Assembly (NCBI GenBank): GCA_900468625.1
Contig: UBUL01000020.1
Span: forward strand, 80,167 to 144,166
Direction of reading: 5' to 3'
DNA length: 64,000 nt
Origin: Hyphomicrobiales bacterium
GTDB taxonomy: Bacteria > Pseudomonadota > Alphaproteobacteria > Rhizobiales > Rhizobiaceae
Position numbers and translations under genes: made by a program. How positions within the stretch are numbered: position 1 is the stretch's first letter; every line of letters starts with the position of its first letter. Shown here piece by piece: positions 1-8,307 of the stretch. The notes under the pieces were generated by a model. It saw only the letters and a program-made list of their open reading frames with translations. It searched no databases and was not told the origin of the DNA.

Positions 1-1
1 G

Positions 2-322
2 CTGGCTGTGCTGATGGCCGGTGGCGTCGACCGCCTCGATATCATGGCGGCCTTCCTGTTTGCGGGCTACGCTTTCCTTGGAATGATCGTGCCGAATGCG
101 GCGGTACTGGCGCTTGAACACCATGGCCGCATCGCTGGCACCGCCTCGGCGATGATGGGAACGGTCCAGTTCATGACATCGGCGCTGGTGGTTGGCATCG
201 GCGGTATGTTTATGGACGGTACGGCGAGACCGATGGTCGTCATCATCGCTATCTGTTCGGCCATCGTATTCCTCCTTTCGATCGCCGTGCTGAAGAGCAG
301 GCAGGTGGTGGCGGCTGAGTAG
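2..322 (+). CDS. MFS transporter, C-terminal fragment (5' end outside window)
   Basis: The open frame enters from the left edge and ends at a TAG at 320-322, so only about the last 106 residues are present. They form hydrophobic segments typical of the last three to four membrane helices of a 12-helix major facilitator. The run GTASAMMGTVQF resembles the conserved late-helix region of Bcr/CflA-type drug exporters. The substrate cannot be told from this part. The gene converges on the aldo/keto reductase, with a strong hairpin between them. No start site is visible. Confidence 0.75.
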   Translation: MAVLMAGGVDRLDIMAAFLFAGYAFLGMIVPNAAVLALEHHGRIAGTASAMMGTVQFMTSALVVGIGGMFMDGTARPMVVIIAICSAIVFLLSIAVLKSRQVVAAE

Positions 323-356
323 ATCTTGCTGCCGCAGATGGCAGTGGCCTGTGCGG

Positions 357-404
357 CCGCTCGCACCGAAGCCTCTTCGGCGCGAGCGGAGTGCCCTTCG
401 GGGC
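357..404. terminator. Hairpins between convergent genes, likely bidirectional terminator
   Basis: An inverted repeat at 357-389 pairs CCGCTCGC plus CCGAAG with CTTCGG plus GCGAGCGG across one mismatch and a 3-nt loop. A second small stem, GCCC-TTCG-GGGC, follows at 393-404. Both lie between the 3' ends of the MFS fragment and the aldo/keto reductase. There is no long T-run, only AAAATTTT at about 412-419, so termination efficiency is uncertain. Confidence 0.6.
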
Positions 405-438
405 GGCTCCAAAATTTTCGGATAGCGGAGCTTCGCGC

Positions 439-1392
439 CTACATCTCTTTTTCCCACCAGCCGCGGGTGTTCACCTCAGTGGCGTCAGCGAGGGCTTCCA
501 ATTCTGCAATGTCGCCGCCCGTGAGGGTGATGCCGGTGGCTCGGACGAGACCATCGACGTGGTGGGGTTTGGTGACGCCGACGATCGGCCTTGTGCCTTT
601 GGCAATGGCCCACGCCATCGCGACATCGGGAGCTGCCGCCCCGCGGCTCTGGCCGATCGAGGCGAGCTTGTCCGTCAGCGCCTTTAGCCGAGGTAGCATG
701 CCGTTGTAAGCCTCCGCCCGGCTGCTTCCTTCAGGTAGCGGGTTCTCCGGACTGTACTTGCCGGTCAGGGCGCCCTGTTCAAGCACCATATACGCGAAGA
801 ATGGGATACCTTGGTTGCGGGCGTAGTCCAGAATGCCAGCTTGCTCGGAGCTGCGGTAGAGCAGACTGTAGTGGTTCTGGATGGCCTCGACCCGGAAGCC
901 TGCTTCCCCGAGGATCTGGTTGGCAAGCTTGATTTCGCTCAGGTTGTGATTCGAGACGCCGACATGTTTGACCTTTCCACTTTTCAGCAACGCAATCAGA
1001 TGTGGGGTCCAGCGCGCCACGTCGGCTGGATTGTGAATCCAATAGAGGTCGACATAGTCGGCGCCGAGGCGTGTCAGGCTCTGCTCCAGCATGTCCGCTA
1101 CCGGATTATCGCCGGTCCCCGCCGCCTGTGGGGTGAACTTCGTGGAGAGCTGGTAGTTACCCCGGGCATAGCGCTGCAGTACTTCCCCGAGGACGGTTTC
1201 TGAATGGCCCATGCCATACACCATGGCGGTATCCCACAGGGTGAGGCCGGCCGCATGCGCCTTTTCCGCGACCTCTTCCAGGTCAGCCTGAGTGATCCTG
1301 CTGCCGAAGTAGCCGTTGCCACTCGCGCCGCTATCGCCCCAGGCCCAAGTCCCCAGTGCGACCGTGGGGATCTTTAAATTATGGATTGTCAT
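439..1392 (-). CDS. Aldo/keto reductase
   Basis: A 317-residue cytosolic NADPH-dependent oxidoreductase of the aldo/keto reductase superfamily (TIM barrel). The catalytic tetrad is visible as Asp54, Tyr59 (in DTAMVYG), Lys85 (LSTKF) and His120 (LYWIHNP). It likely reduces an aldehyde or ketone; the physiological substrate is unknown. The ATG start at 1392 is preceded by GGGAG five bases upstream. The gene is divergent from an AraC regulator, a common arrangement for stress-responsive aldehyde reductases (compare E. coli yqhD/yqhC), so the regulator probably controls it. Confidence 0.85.
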   Translation of the reverse strand: MTIHNLKIPTVALGTWAWGDSGASGNGYFGSRITQADLEEVAEKAHAAGLTLWDTAMVYGMGHSETVLGEVLQRYARGNYQLSTKFTPQAAGTGDNPVADMLEQSLTRLGADYVDLYWIHNPADVARWTPHLIALLKSGKVKHVGVSNHNLSEIKLANQILGEAGFRVEAIQNHYSLLYRSSEQAGILDYARNQGIPFFAYMVLEQGALTGKYSPENPLPEGSSRAEAYNGMLPRLKALTDKLASIGQSRGAAAPDVAMAWAIAKGTRPIVGVTKPHHVDGLVRATGITLTGGDIAELEALADATEVNTRGWWEKEM

Positions 1393-1564
1393 ATTGGCTC
1401 CCTACTTGTTCTGCTGTCAGGTTCGTTGTGACCCGGACCGCAGACATTATGAGGGGCCGCGGCGCCGCGCCGTTAGCCCGATGGGCCGGAATTGCTGCCC
1501 AATCCTCCAGAAGCCGCGCGGATCCGCCTTGCTGCCCCTCCGCTTGCGTGCAATGGTCCGGTTT

Positions 1565-2461
1565 ATGGAAACACTGACCGAAATCTCTGCGGTAATTGCC
1601 CAGCACGTGTCGAAGGACGGTTTCCAGGCTACTCCCATCGAACGGATGACGCTTGCTCGATCCTCCACAGTGACGATGCCGATGCCGAATGTATACCGGC
1701 CGCAACTATGCCTTGTCGCACAGGGGCAAAAGGACGTGACGCTGGGCGACCGCGTGTTCAGATATGCGCCGGGCCGTTATGGGATCGTCACTTACGACCT
1801 GCCGGTGACGGGACAGGTGGTCGAGGCGACGCCCGACAAGCCTTATTTATGCCTGTTCCTCGATTTCGATCCAGGCATGCTGGGACAGTTGGCGTTGCAC
1901 GTGCCGCCGCCGGCGGGAGCGCCTTCTCGGCCCATCGGCAAGACGGTGTCTGACGCCAGCGCCAGTCTGCTCGATGCGGTGCTGCGCCTGCTGCAGCTGC
2001 TCGACGATCCCGCAGCGTTGCCCGTACTCGGACCGCTTGTCGAACAGGAAATTCTCTATCGTCTGCTCGCCGGCCCGGATGGTGCCAGGATGCGCCAGAT
2101 CACCTCCAGCCAGGGGCGGGTGGCCCAGGTCGGCCGCGCCATCGCGTGGATCGGGCAGAACTTCCGGGAACGGTTCAGCATCGAGCGGCTTGCCGCGGAA
2201 GTTGGCATGAGTCCGTCGAGCCTGCACGAGCATTTTCGTGCCGTGACGGCGATGACGCCGCTGCAATTCCAGAAGCAGCTAAGGCTCCAGGACGCGCGCA
2301 GCCTGATGCTGGTCCAGGACATCGATGCTACGACTGCCGCCTTCCGTGTGGGTTACGAAAGCCCGTCGCAGTTTACTCGCGAATATCGCCGTCACTTTGG
2401 GGAACCGCCCGCGCGCGATATAGCCCGCTTACGGGCTTCGGGCTTGGCAGTTGTAGCTTGA
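1565..2461 (+). CDS. AraC family transcriptional regulator
   Basis: A protein of about 298 residues with an AraC N-terminal ligand-binding region (about 30-170) and a C-terminal double helix-turn-helix domain (about 195-290). The HTH contains the typical segments FSIERLAAEVGMSPSSLHEHF and GYESPSQFTREYRRHFG. I chose the ATG at 1565 (METLTEIS) because it fits the family length. The frame stays open upstream to 1316, but that part is arginine-rich and overlaps the divergent reductase. No strong ribosome site is visible. It probably regulates the adjacent aldo/keto reductase. Confidence 0.85.
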   Translation: METLTEISAVIAQHVSKDGFQATPIERMTLARSSTVTMPMPNVYRPQLCLVAQGQKDVTLGDRVFRYAPGRYGIVTYDLPVTGQVVEATPDKPYLCLFLDFDPGMLGQLALHVPPPAGAPSRPIGKTVSDASASLLDAVLRLLQLLDDPAALPVLGPLVEQEILYRLLAGPDGARMRQITSSQGRVAQVGRAIAWIGQNFRERFSIERLAAEVGMSPSSLHEHFRAVTAMTPLQFQKQLRLQDARSLMLVQDIDATTAAFRVGYESPSQFTREYRRHFGEPPARDIARLRASGLAVVA

Positions 2462-2582
2462 GTTCAGCTTGTTTGCTCAGGAAGCGTGTCAGCTCTTTGC
2501 GTCAGGGGCTACGATGAATGCCCGCATGCATCGAATACTGACGGTTGCCCTGTGGCCGGCATGGCGGCTCACCTTCTTTCAA

Positions 2583-3698
2583 TCAATTTGCCTTGGCAAA
2601 ACGCTCGATGCAAAAGTCCTCCAACGGGATATCCGTTTTTCCTGTCGCCATTATTTCGGCCATGACGTCGCCAACACCCGGTCCGAGCTGGAAGCCGTGG
2701 CCCGAAAAGCCGAATGCATGGAAGAGCCCCGCCGCCGTCGATGACGGCCCCATCACCGGCAGACCATCATCGACGTAGCCCTCGCAACCCGACCATGTGC
2801 GTATCACTGCAACGTTTTTCAGCGCCGGTAAAATCGGCAGCAGCGAACGTAGCTGACCGGATAGGCGAGCCGGGTCTGCCTTGGCATATCCGGTATCGAG
2901 TGAAACGTCGGTGCGCTCGGCGCCGCCACCGAAGACGATGTTGCCCCGTTCCACCTGCCGCAGGTAACCGCCGCCGTGATCATGCGCCCAGACGCCGACC
3001 ACCGGCAGAATACGATGGGGGAGAGGTTCGGTCACGCCCATTTGCGGACCTCTGGCAGTAATCGGAACCGTCTCTCCAAACAGGGCGGCGACACGCGCAC
3101 CCCAGGCACCCGTCGCGTTCAGCAACATCGAGGCGTCATGCGAGCCTTTCGACGTTTCGACCTGAAATCCGTAGTCACGTTTTCTGATCGCTCCGATGAC
3201 GACATTTTCGACGATGTCGGCCCCCAGTTTTCGGGCGGCGTTCGCGAAGGCTGGCGCAATAAGACGCGGGTTGCCGCTTCCATCGTTCGGGGAAAAGGAT
3301 GCGGCAATCGCGTCGGGGCCGAGACCGGGAAAACGCGACTGTACTTCCTTCGTGGTCAGCTCTTCCAGCTCCAGTCCCCATGGCCGAGCGTCCTTGATGA
3401 AGGATCGCATCGCCTCAAGTCCTTCCTGGCTGAAGACCAGCCGCAGATGGCCGGTGGCGCGGAATTCCACGTCACGTCCGAGCATGGCCTCGGCCTGTCC
3501 CCACAGGGCAAGCGAGCGGTGAGCAAGCGGCAATTGCGGAATATATCGGCCGCTTCGCCTGATATTGCCGAATGATGCCACCGTGGCACCGCTGCCGACC
3601 CGATTGCGTTCGATAAGCGTCACGCGGACGCCGCGCCGGGCGAGGAAAAAGGCGGAAGCGGCTCCCATGAGCCCGCCGCCCAGCACGATAGCGTCCAT
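2583..3698 (-). CDS. FAD-dependent oxidoreductase, DAO family (HcnC/opine-oxidase beta-like)
   Basis: A 371-residue flavoprotein of the D-amino-acid-oxidase fold. The dinucleotide-binding GGGLMGAAS lies at residues 7-15 and the C-terminal FAD segment reads GFSGHGFQLGPGVG. It likely oxidises a secondary amine or amino acid. The ATG at 3698 (MDAIVLGGG) has GGAG upstream; a longer frame to 3731 lacks one. It is divergent from hyuA across a 212-bp region holding two LysR-type palindromes. With the small [2Fe-2S] and the FAD/[2Fe-2S] proteins downstream of hyuB it would complete a three-subunit HcnABC/OoxABC-like dehydrogenase. Sarcosine or opine oxidase is an alternative. Confidence 0.8.
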   Translation of the reverse strand: MDAIVLGGGLMGAASAFFLARRGVRVTLIERNRVGSGATVASFGNIRRSGRYIPQLPLAHRSLALWGQAEAMLGRDVEFRATGHLRLVFSQEGLEAMRSFIKDARPWGLELEELTTKEVQSRFPGLGPDAIAASFSPNDGSGNPRLIAPAFANAARKLGADIVENVVIGAIRKRDYGFQVETSKGSHDASMLLNATGAWGARVAALFGETVPITARGPQMGVTEPLPHRILPVVGVWAHDHGGGYLRQVERGNIVFGGGAERTDVSLDTGYAKADPARLSGQLRSLLPILPALKNVAVIRTWSGCEGYVDDGLPVMGPSSTAAGLFHAFGFSGHGFQLGPGVGDVMAEIMATGKTDIPLEDFCIERFAKAN

Positions 3699-3779
3699 CG
3701 AGGATCTCCAGAGGCTGAAAATAATCTCCACCTTGTCCGAGCCGGCTTGGCGTTGTCAAAGTCGGGATCAGCCTGTGCC

Positions 3780-3833
3780 CATAAGTCCGGCCTATGGGTT
3801 TTGCCGAACGCCAGAGCATAAGCCCGGCTTATG
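3780..3833. promoter_or_regulatory. Paired LysR-type operator boxes upstream of hyuA
   Basis: Two near-identical palindromes occur 37 bp apart: CATAAGTCCGGCCTATG at 3780-3796 and CATAAGCCCGGCTTATG at 3817-3833. Both fit the LysR T-N11-A dyad (ATAAG-N5-CTTAT in the perfect copy). They lie between the divergent DAO oxidase (start 3698) and hyuA (start 3911). A LysR gene lies at the far end of the same gene group (9706-10614). That this LysR binds here is inference. Confidence 0.6.
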
Positions 3834-3910
3834 ACCTTTGGCGTTTTCGCTCTTGGACCTTAGCGGCCCGTCCATGCCAGTTTCGGGACAGGCAAAGGAA
3901 AGGAACGGAT

Positions 3911-5992
3911 ATGGCAGACGCAACAGGGCATGTTCGAGCGGCCTCGCAGCAGGATTGGAAGATCGGTGTCGATATCGGCGGCACGTTCATCGATTTCTGC
4001 GCGCTGGAAAGCCGCTCCGGTCGCGTCGCTTCTCTGAAGGTGCTGACGACGCCCGATAATCCGGGTGCGGAGTTGATGACCGGGCTTTCCCTGCTTGCCG
4101 AGCGCGAGGGGTTGCAGCCGGAGGCCATTAGTCGCTTCGTTCACGGCACCACGGTCGGCATCAATACCGTCATCCAGCGGCGCGGCGTGTCGCTCGCCCT
4201 CATGACGAATGCCGGTTTCGAGGATGTCATCGAACTCGCCCGGCTGAAAATGCCTGACGTCTATTCTCTTTTCTGCTCGCGGCCGGAACAGCTCATCGCA
4301 CGCGACATGATCTTCGGCATTTCCGCGCGCTTGCGGGCGGATGGCAGCGAAGCGCAGGCGCCGGACATGAAAGCGGTTGCTGCGGCCGTGGCGGTCGCAA
4401 GGGCCAAGGGAGCGGCCGGCATCATCATATCCTTTCTGCATTCCTGGCGGGACGATGCCCAGGAAACCGCCGTCAAGAACGAAATCGAAAAACTCGCACC
4501 CGATCTCTTCGTCTTCACATCCTCGGAAGTGTGGCCGGTCATTCGCGAATATGAGCGGACGACGACCGCGATCCTCAACGGTTATGTCCATCCGCGGGTT
4601 TCGGGTTACCTGACGGCTCTCGAAGACAAGCTCGCATCGCACGGAGTGAAGGCGCCGGCCCTGCTGACGAAATCGAATGGCGGCGTGATGAATGCGGCGG
4701 AAGGAAAGCGTTCCTGCGTCCAGATGCTGCTTTCCGGCACGGCCTCAGGCGTGATCGGCGCCGCCTGGCTGGCGCGTCTCGCCGGTGAGAAACATGTCCT
4801 CACCCTCGACATCGGCGGCACCTCGGCGGACTTCGCATTGATCATCGACGGCGAGCCGCAATTCGGCACGGGCGAACTGATCGGCGAGTTTCCGCTTCAC
4901 ATTCCTTCGGTTTCCGTCAGCTCCATCGGCATCGGCGGAGGCTCCATTGCCAGCATCGACGCCCATGGCGTCTTGCGGGTGGGGCCGGAATCGGCCGGTT
5001 CGACACCGGGTCCCGCCTGTTACGGCCGGGGCGGCACGCAAGCGACCGTGACCGATGCCATGGCCGTCTGCGGCTGGCTCGGACATAGCGAAATGGCCTA
5101 CGGTCAGTTGCGGATCGATGTCGGGCTGGCGCGCGCAGCCGTCGCAAAGCTTACCGATCGTATCGGGCGCTCGGTTGAAGAGGTGTCGCAGGCCATTCTC
5201 GATATCGCGATCTCGGAGATGTTCGTCGAGGTGGAAAAGCTGGCATCGCGGGCCGGGGTCGACCTGCGGGAGTTTACCCTCATGCCGTTCGGCGGTGGCG
5301 GCCCCATGCTAGGCGCCTTTTTGGCTCGCGAATTCCGTATGGCGAAGGTCATCGGGCCGCCGCGTCCGGGCGTGGTATCGGCCCTCGGCGGTCTGGTCGC
5401 GGATCTGCGCGGCGACTTCATTAAGACGGTTTTCACGCACCTGTCGTCGGAGGCGGTGCCGTTGCTGCGGGCTTGTTCCGAGGCGCTTGCCAACGAGGGA
5501 CGGAGCTGGCTCGTCAAGCAGGGGCACGAAGGGTCTGCCGAATTGCGGATTTTCGCCGACATGCGCTATGTCGGCCAAAGCTTTGAAATCGAGGTTCCGC
5601 TGCAGGCGGCTTGGGTGGCGGAAGGCAATCTCGCCGCAATGGGAGAGGCTTTCCACGCCATGCACGCCCGCCTCTATGATTTTGCCGACCCGGAGGGCGG
5701 GATCGAGATCGTCAATCTCCGTCTGTCCGCTATCGGTGCCGGACCGACGCTGAAAACAACTGCCGGCCTGGAAGAGCGTGCCGGCATGGCCGAACCGGAA
5801 CGAGAAATACCGGTCTATACTGGCACGGCGTTCGAATGGATCGGACTATATCGGCGGGACCAGCTGCATCCGGGCGGGCGCTTCAGCGGCCCCGCCGTCG
5901 TAGCCCAGGACGATACGACCTTCGCCATTCCGGCGGGTACGCAGGTAACGATCGATCGCCACCTCAACCTTCATCTCACCTTTTCGGAGTAG
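3911..5992 (+). CDS. hyuA: Hydantoinase/oxoprolinase subunit A (ATP-dependent)
   Basis: A 693-residue HyuA-type subunit of the ATP-dependent N-methylhydantoinase/5-oxoprolinase family. The N-terminal nucleotide-binding motif DIGGTF is at residues 21-26, and a second DIGGTSAD at about 300 marks the actin-like ATPase core. Such enzymes open a cyclic amide ring (5-oxoproline, N-methylhydantoin or similar) with ATP. I chose the ATG at 3911 because AAAGGAAAGGAA precedes it; the frame is open to 3794 but the extra 39 residues are not family-like. It is followed by hyuB after 6 bp, with GGAG at the end of hyuA serving as hyuB's ribosome site. Substrate unproven. Confidence 0.9.
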   Translation: MADATGHVRAASQQDWKIGVDIGGTFIDFCALESRSGRVASLKVLTTPDNPGAELMTGLSLLAEREGLQPEAISRFVHGTTVGINTVIQRRGVSLALMTNAGFEDVIELARLKMPDVYSLFCSRPEQLIARDMIFGISARLRADGSEAQAPDMKAVAAAVAVARAKGAAGIIISFLHSWRDDAQETAVKNEIEKLAPDLFVFTSSEVWPVIREYERTTTAILNGYVHPRVSGYLTALEDKLASHGVKAPALLTKSNGGVMNAAEGKRSCVQMLLSGTASGVIGAAWLARLAGEKHVLTLDIGGTSADFALIIDGEPQFGTGELIGEFPLHIPSVSVSSIGIGGGSIASIDAHGVLRVGPESAGSTPGPACYGRGGTQATVTDAMAVCGWLGHSEMAYGQLRIDVGLARAAVAKLTDRIGRSVEEVSQAILDIAISEMFVEVEKLASRAGVDLREFTLMPFGGGGPMLGAFLAREFRMAKVIGPPRPGVVSALGGLVADLRGDFIKTVFTHLSSEAVPLLRACSEALANEGRSWLVKQGHEGSAELRIFADMRYVGQSFEIEVPLQAAWVAEGNLAAMGEAFHAMHARLYDFADPEGGIEIVNLRLSAIGAGPTLKTTAGLEERAGMAEPEREIPVYTGTAFEWIGLYRRDQLHPGGRFSGPAVVAQDDTTFAIPAGTQVTIDRHLNLHLTFSE

Positions 5993-5998
5993 TGGCCC

Positions 5999-7987
5999 AT
6001 GTTCGACCGTTCGAACCTTCAAGTGTTTGCCAACCATACCAGGGCTGCCGCCGAAAACATGGCCTATACGCTGCAGCGGACGGCCCACTCGGCCTTCGTC
6101 AAGGAGACGGAGGATTTCACCGTCATGCTGATCAATCGCAAAGGCGAAACCTTCGGCGTCCCGATGAGCCTTGGCGCGACATGGTATCCGGGGCTTACCT
6201 ATACCCGAGCCATCGACATGATCGGGGATTACAAGCCGGGCGATGTGGCCTTTACCAACGATCCCTATTCCTGCTTTGTGGCCACCCACACACCGGACAC
6301 GCACCTCTGGAAGCCGGTTTTCTACGACGGCGAGATCATCGCCTGGACCGGCGGGCACATCCACAACACCGACATGGGTGGTGCCGTGCCGGCATCCCTT
6401 TCGCGCGCATTGACGGAGATTCATCAGGAAGGCATTCGCTTTCCGCCCATGAAGCTGGTCAATGAGGGTGTCTTCGACGACGATATTCTGAAAATCATGA
6501 CCACGAATGTCCGCAAACCCGATCTCAATATCGGCGACATCAAGGCGCTGGTCGGTGCGCTGAACACGGGTGAGCGCAAGATCCTGGCCATGGTCGAAAA
6601 ATTCGGCAAGCAGGCATTTCTCGACGGAACCGAAGTGCTTGTGCAGCACGCCGAAGCGCAGGCGCGGGATATCCTGCGGGCAATGCCGGATGGTACTTGG
6701 GAATTCGTCGATTATGCCGACGAGGATTCCGTCGAGGCCAATCCATGCCGGCTGAAGCTGACGCTAACGATCAGGGGCGACGAGGCGATCCTCGATTTCA
6801 CCGGATCCGATCCGCAGCTTGGATCGTCGCTCAACGTTCCCTCAGGCGGCGATCCGCGTCACACCATGCTGCTGGTCGGCGTCTATTATGTTCTCTATAC
6901 GCTGAATCCCAAGATCCTGCTCAACACCGGGCTGACCCGCCCCTTCACCTGCATTGCGCCACAGGGGAGCGTTCTCAATCCAATATCGCCGGCGGCCGTC
7001 GGCATGCGTTCGCTCACTTGCGCGCGCTTGCGCTCCGTAATCTTCGGCGCCTTCTGCCAAGCGGTTCCCGAGTTGCTGCCGGCCGCGCCGGCCGGCAATA
7101 ATTGTATCGTCAACGTAATGACCACGGACGAGCGGACGGGCCGCAGCGTGATTGCCGCCGTCAATCCGGTGGTCGGCGGTGGCGGCGGGATGCCGCATCG
7201 CGACGGGACCAACGGTTCGGGTGCCGACGCCGCCTATCTGAAGAATACGCCGATCGAAATCACCGAAACCGAAGTGCCGATCGAATTCGTCAAATACGGG
7301 CTTGCCAAAGACAGCGGCGGTGCCGGCCGCTGGCGTGGGGGTCTTGCGACCGAGATGGCGTTCCGCGTGTTCGCGCCCGGAAGCCGGATCACGGCCCGCA
7401 ACCGCGACCGCAGCTTCTTCCGCCCCTGGGGGCTGCTCGGCGGCAAGGCGGCAGGGCTCTCCGACATGGTATTGAATCCCGGGCGCGAGGATTATCGCCG
7501 GCTCGGCAATATCGATACCGCCGTTCTGCAGCCGGGAGACGTGCTCGAGATCCGCTCGGCCGGAGGCGGTGGCCGCGGAAACCCCTTGGAGCGCGAGGAC
7601 TGGCGCGTGCTGCAGGATGTGGAGCGCGGCTATGTTTCCCTTGCCGCTGCCGAGCGCGACTACGGCGTCATCATCCGCAATGGCAAGGTGGACGAAGCCG
7701 AAACCTCCCGTCTCAGGTCATCGCGCACGGTTCCAACCGCCCACTTCCATTATGGCGAGGAGCGAGACGGTTACGAGGCGCAGTGGACATCAGCTGCCTA
7801 TAATCTGCTCACGGATATTCTGGCCAGCCTTCCGATCCACTGGCGCTTCTTCACCAAGACGGAGATTTTTCGCCGAATGAAGGGACGCGCGGGCCATGAG
7901 GGCGTCGCCGCCGCTTTTGCCGATGTTCGCGCCCGGTTCCCGGAAATGCCTGAGGTTCGTCTTTCAATCAAAGAGGCGGCCGAATGA
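5999..7987 (+). CDS. hyuB: Hydantoinase/oxoprolinase subunit B
   Basis: A 662-residue HyuB-type subunit, partner of hyuA. Typical segments are NDPY near residue 85, the HIHNTDMGG run and the glycine-rich GGGGGMPHRDG. It should form the heteromeric ATP-dependent amidohydrolase with HyuA in the cytoplasm. The last about 110 residues, beyond the usual GGGRGNP ending, are longer than in many HyuB proteins. Its stop overlaps the next start by 4 bp (ATGA at 7984-7987), showing tight translational coupling to the redox genes behind it. Confidence 0.9.
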   Translation: MFDRSNLQVFANHTRAAAENMAYTLQRTAHSAFVKETEDFTVMLINRKGETFGVPMSLGATWYPGLTYTRAIDMIGDYKPGDVAFTNDPYSCFVATHTPDTHLWKPVFYDGEIIAWTGGHIHNTDMGGAVPASLSRALTEIHQEGIRFPPMKLVNEGVFDDDILKIMTTNVRKPDLNIGDIKALVGALNTGERKILAMVEKFGKQAFLDGTEVLVQHAEAQARDILRAMPDGTWEFVDYADEDSVEANPCRLKLTLTIRGDEAILDFTGSDPQLGSSLNVPSGGDPRHTMLLVGVYYVLYTLNPKILLNTGLTRPFTCIAPQGSVLNPISPAAVGMRSLTCARLRSVIFGAFCQAVPELLPAAPAGNNCIVNVMTTDERTGRSVIAAVNPVVGGGGGMPHRDGTNGSGADAAYLKNTPIEITETEVPIEFVKYGLAKDSGGAGRWRGGLATEMAFRVFAPGSRITARNRDRSFFRPWGLLGGKAAGLSDMVLNPGREDYRRLGNIDTAVLQPGDVLEIRSAGGGGRGNPLEREDWRVLQDVERGYVSLAAAERDYGVIIRNGKVDEAETSRLRSSRTVPTAHFHYGEERDGYEAQWTSAAYNLLTDILASLPIHWRFFTKTEIFRRMKGRAGHEGVAAAFADVRARFPEMPEVRLSIKEAAE

Positions 7988-8307
7988 GACAGGACCTGCG
8001 TCCGGCCGGAGAAGCGGGGCGCATCGTCCGTCTCGCCGAACAGGGGCGAGCAGCCGTTCGCTTCCTGCTGGACGGCATCGAACGCGAAGCCTTGGCCGGT
8101 GACACGGTGCTGACGGCCATGCTGACTGTCTCACCGGTTCTTCGGCAATCCGAATTCGGGCCGGAAGGTCGGGCAGGCTTCTGCCTGATGGGAGCCTGTC
8201 AGGATTGCTGGGTCTGGCAGCAGGATGGAACCCGCTTGCGCGCCTGTTCGACCATCGTCTGCAACGGCATGTCCCTGATGACCCAGGCGCCGGGGGATTG
8301 GCCATGA
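7984..8307 (+). CDS. Small (2Fe-2S)-binding protein, HcnA/opine-oxidase gamma-like
   Basis: A 107-residue protein with the cysteine pattern C67-x4-C72-x2-C75-x12-C88, the [2Fe-2S] ligand set of the small subunit in HcnABC, opine oxidase and the N-terminus of heterotetrameric sarcosine oxidase alpha. It would carry electrons from the flavin subunits. It overlaps hyuB by ATGA at its start and the next gene by ATGA at its end (8304-8307), so all are co-translated. It has no enzymatic role alone. Confidence 0.85.
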   Translation: MRQDLRPAGEAGRIVRLAEQGRAAVRFLLDGIEREALAGDTVLTAMLTVSPVLRQSEFGPEGRAGFCLMGACQDCWVWQQDGTRLRACSTIVCNGMSLMTQAPGDWP

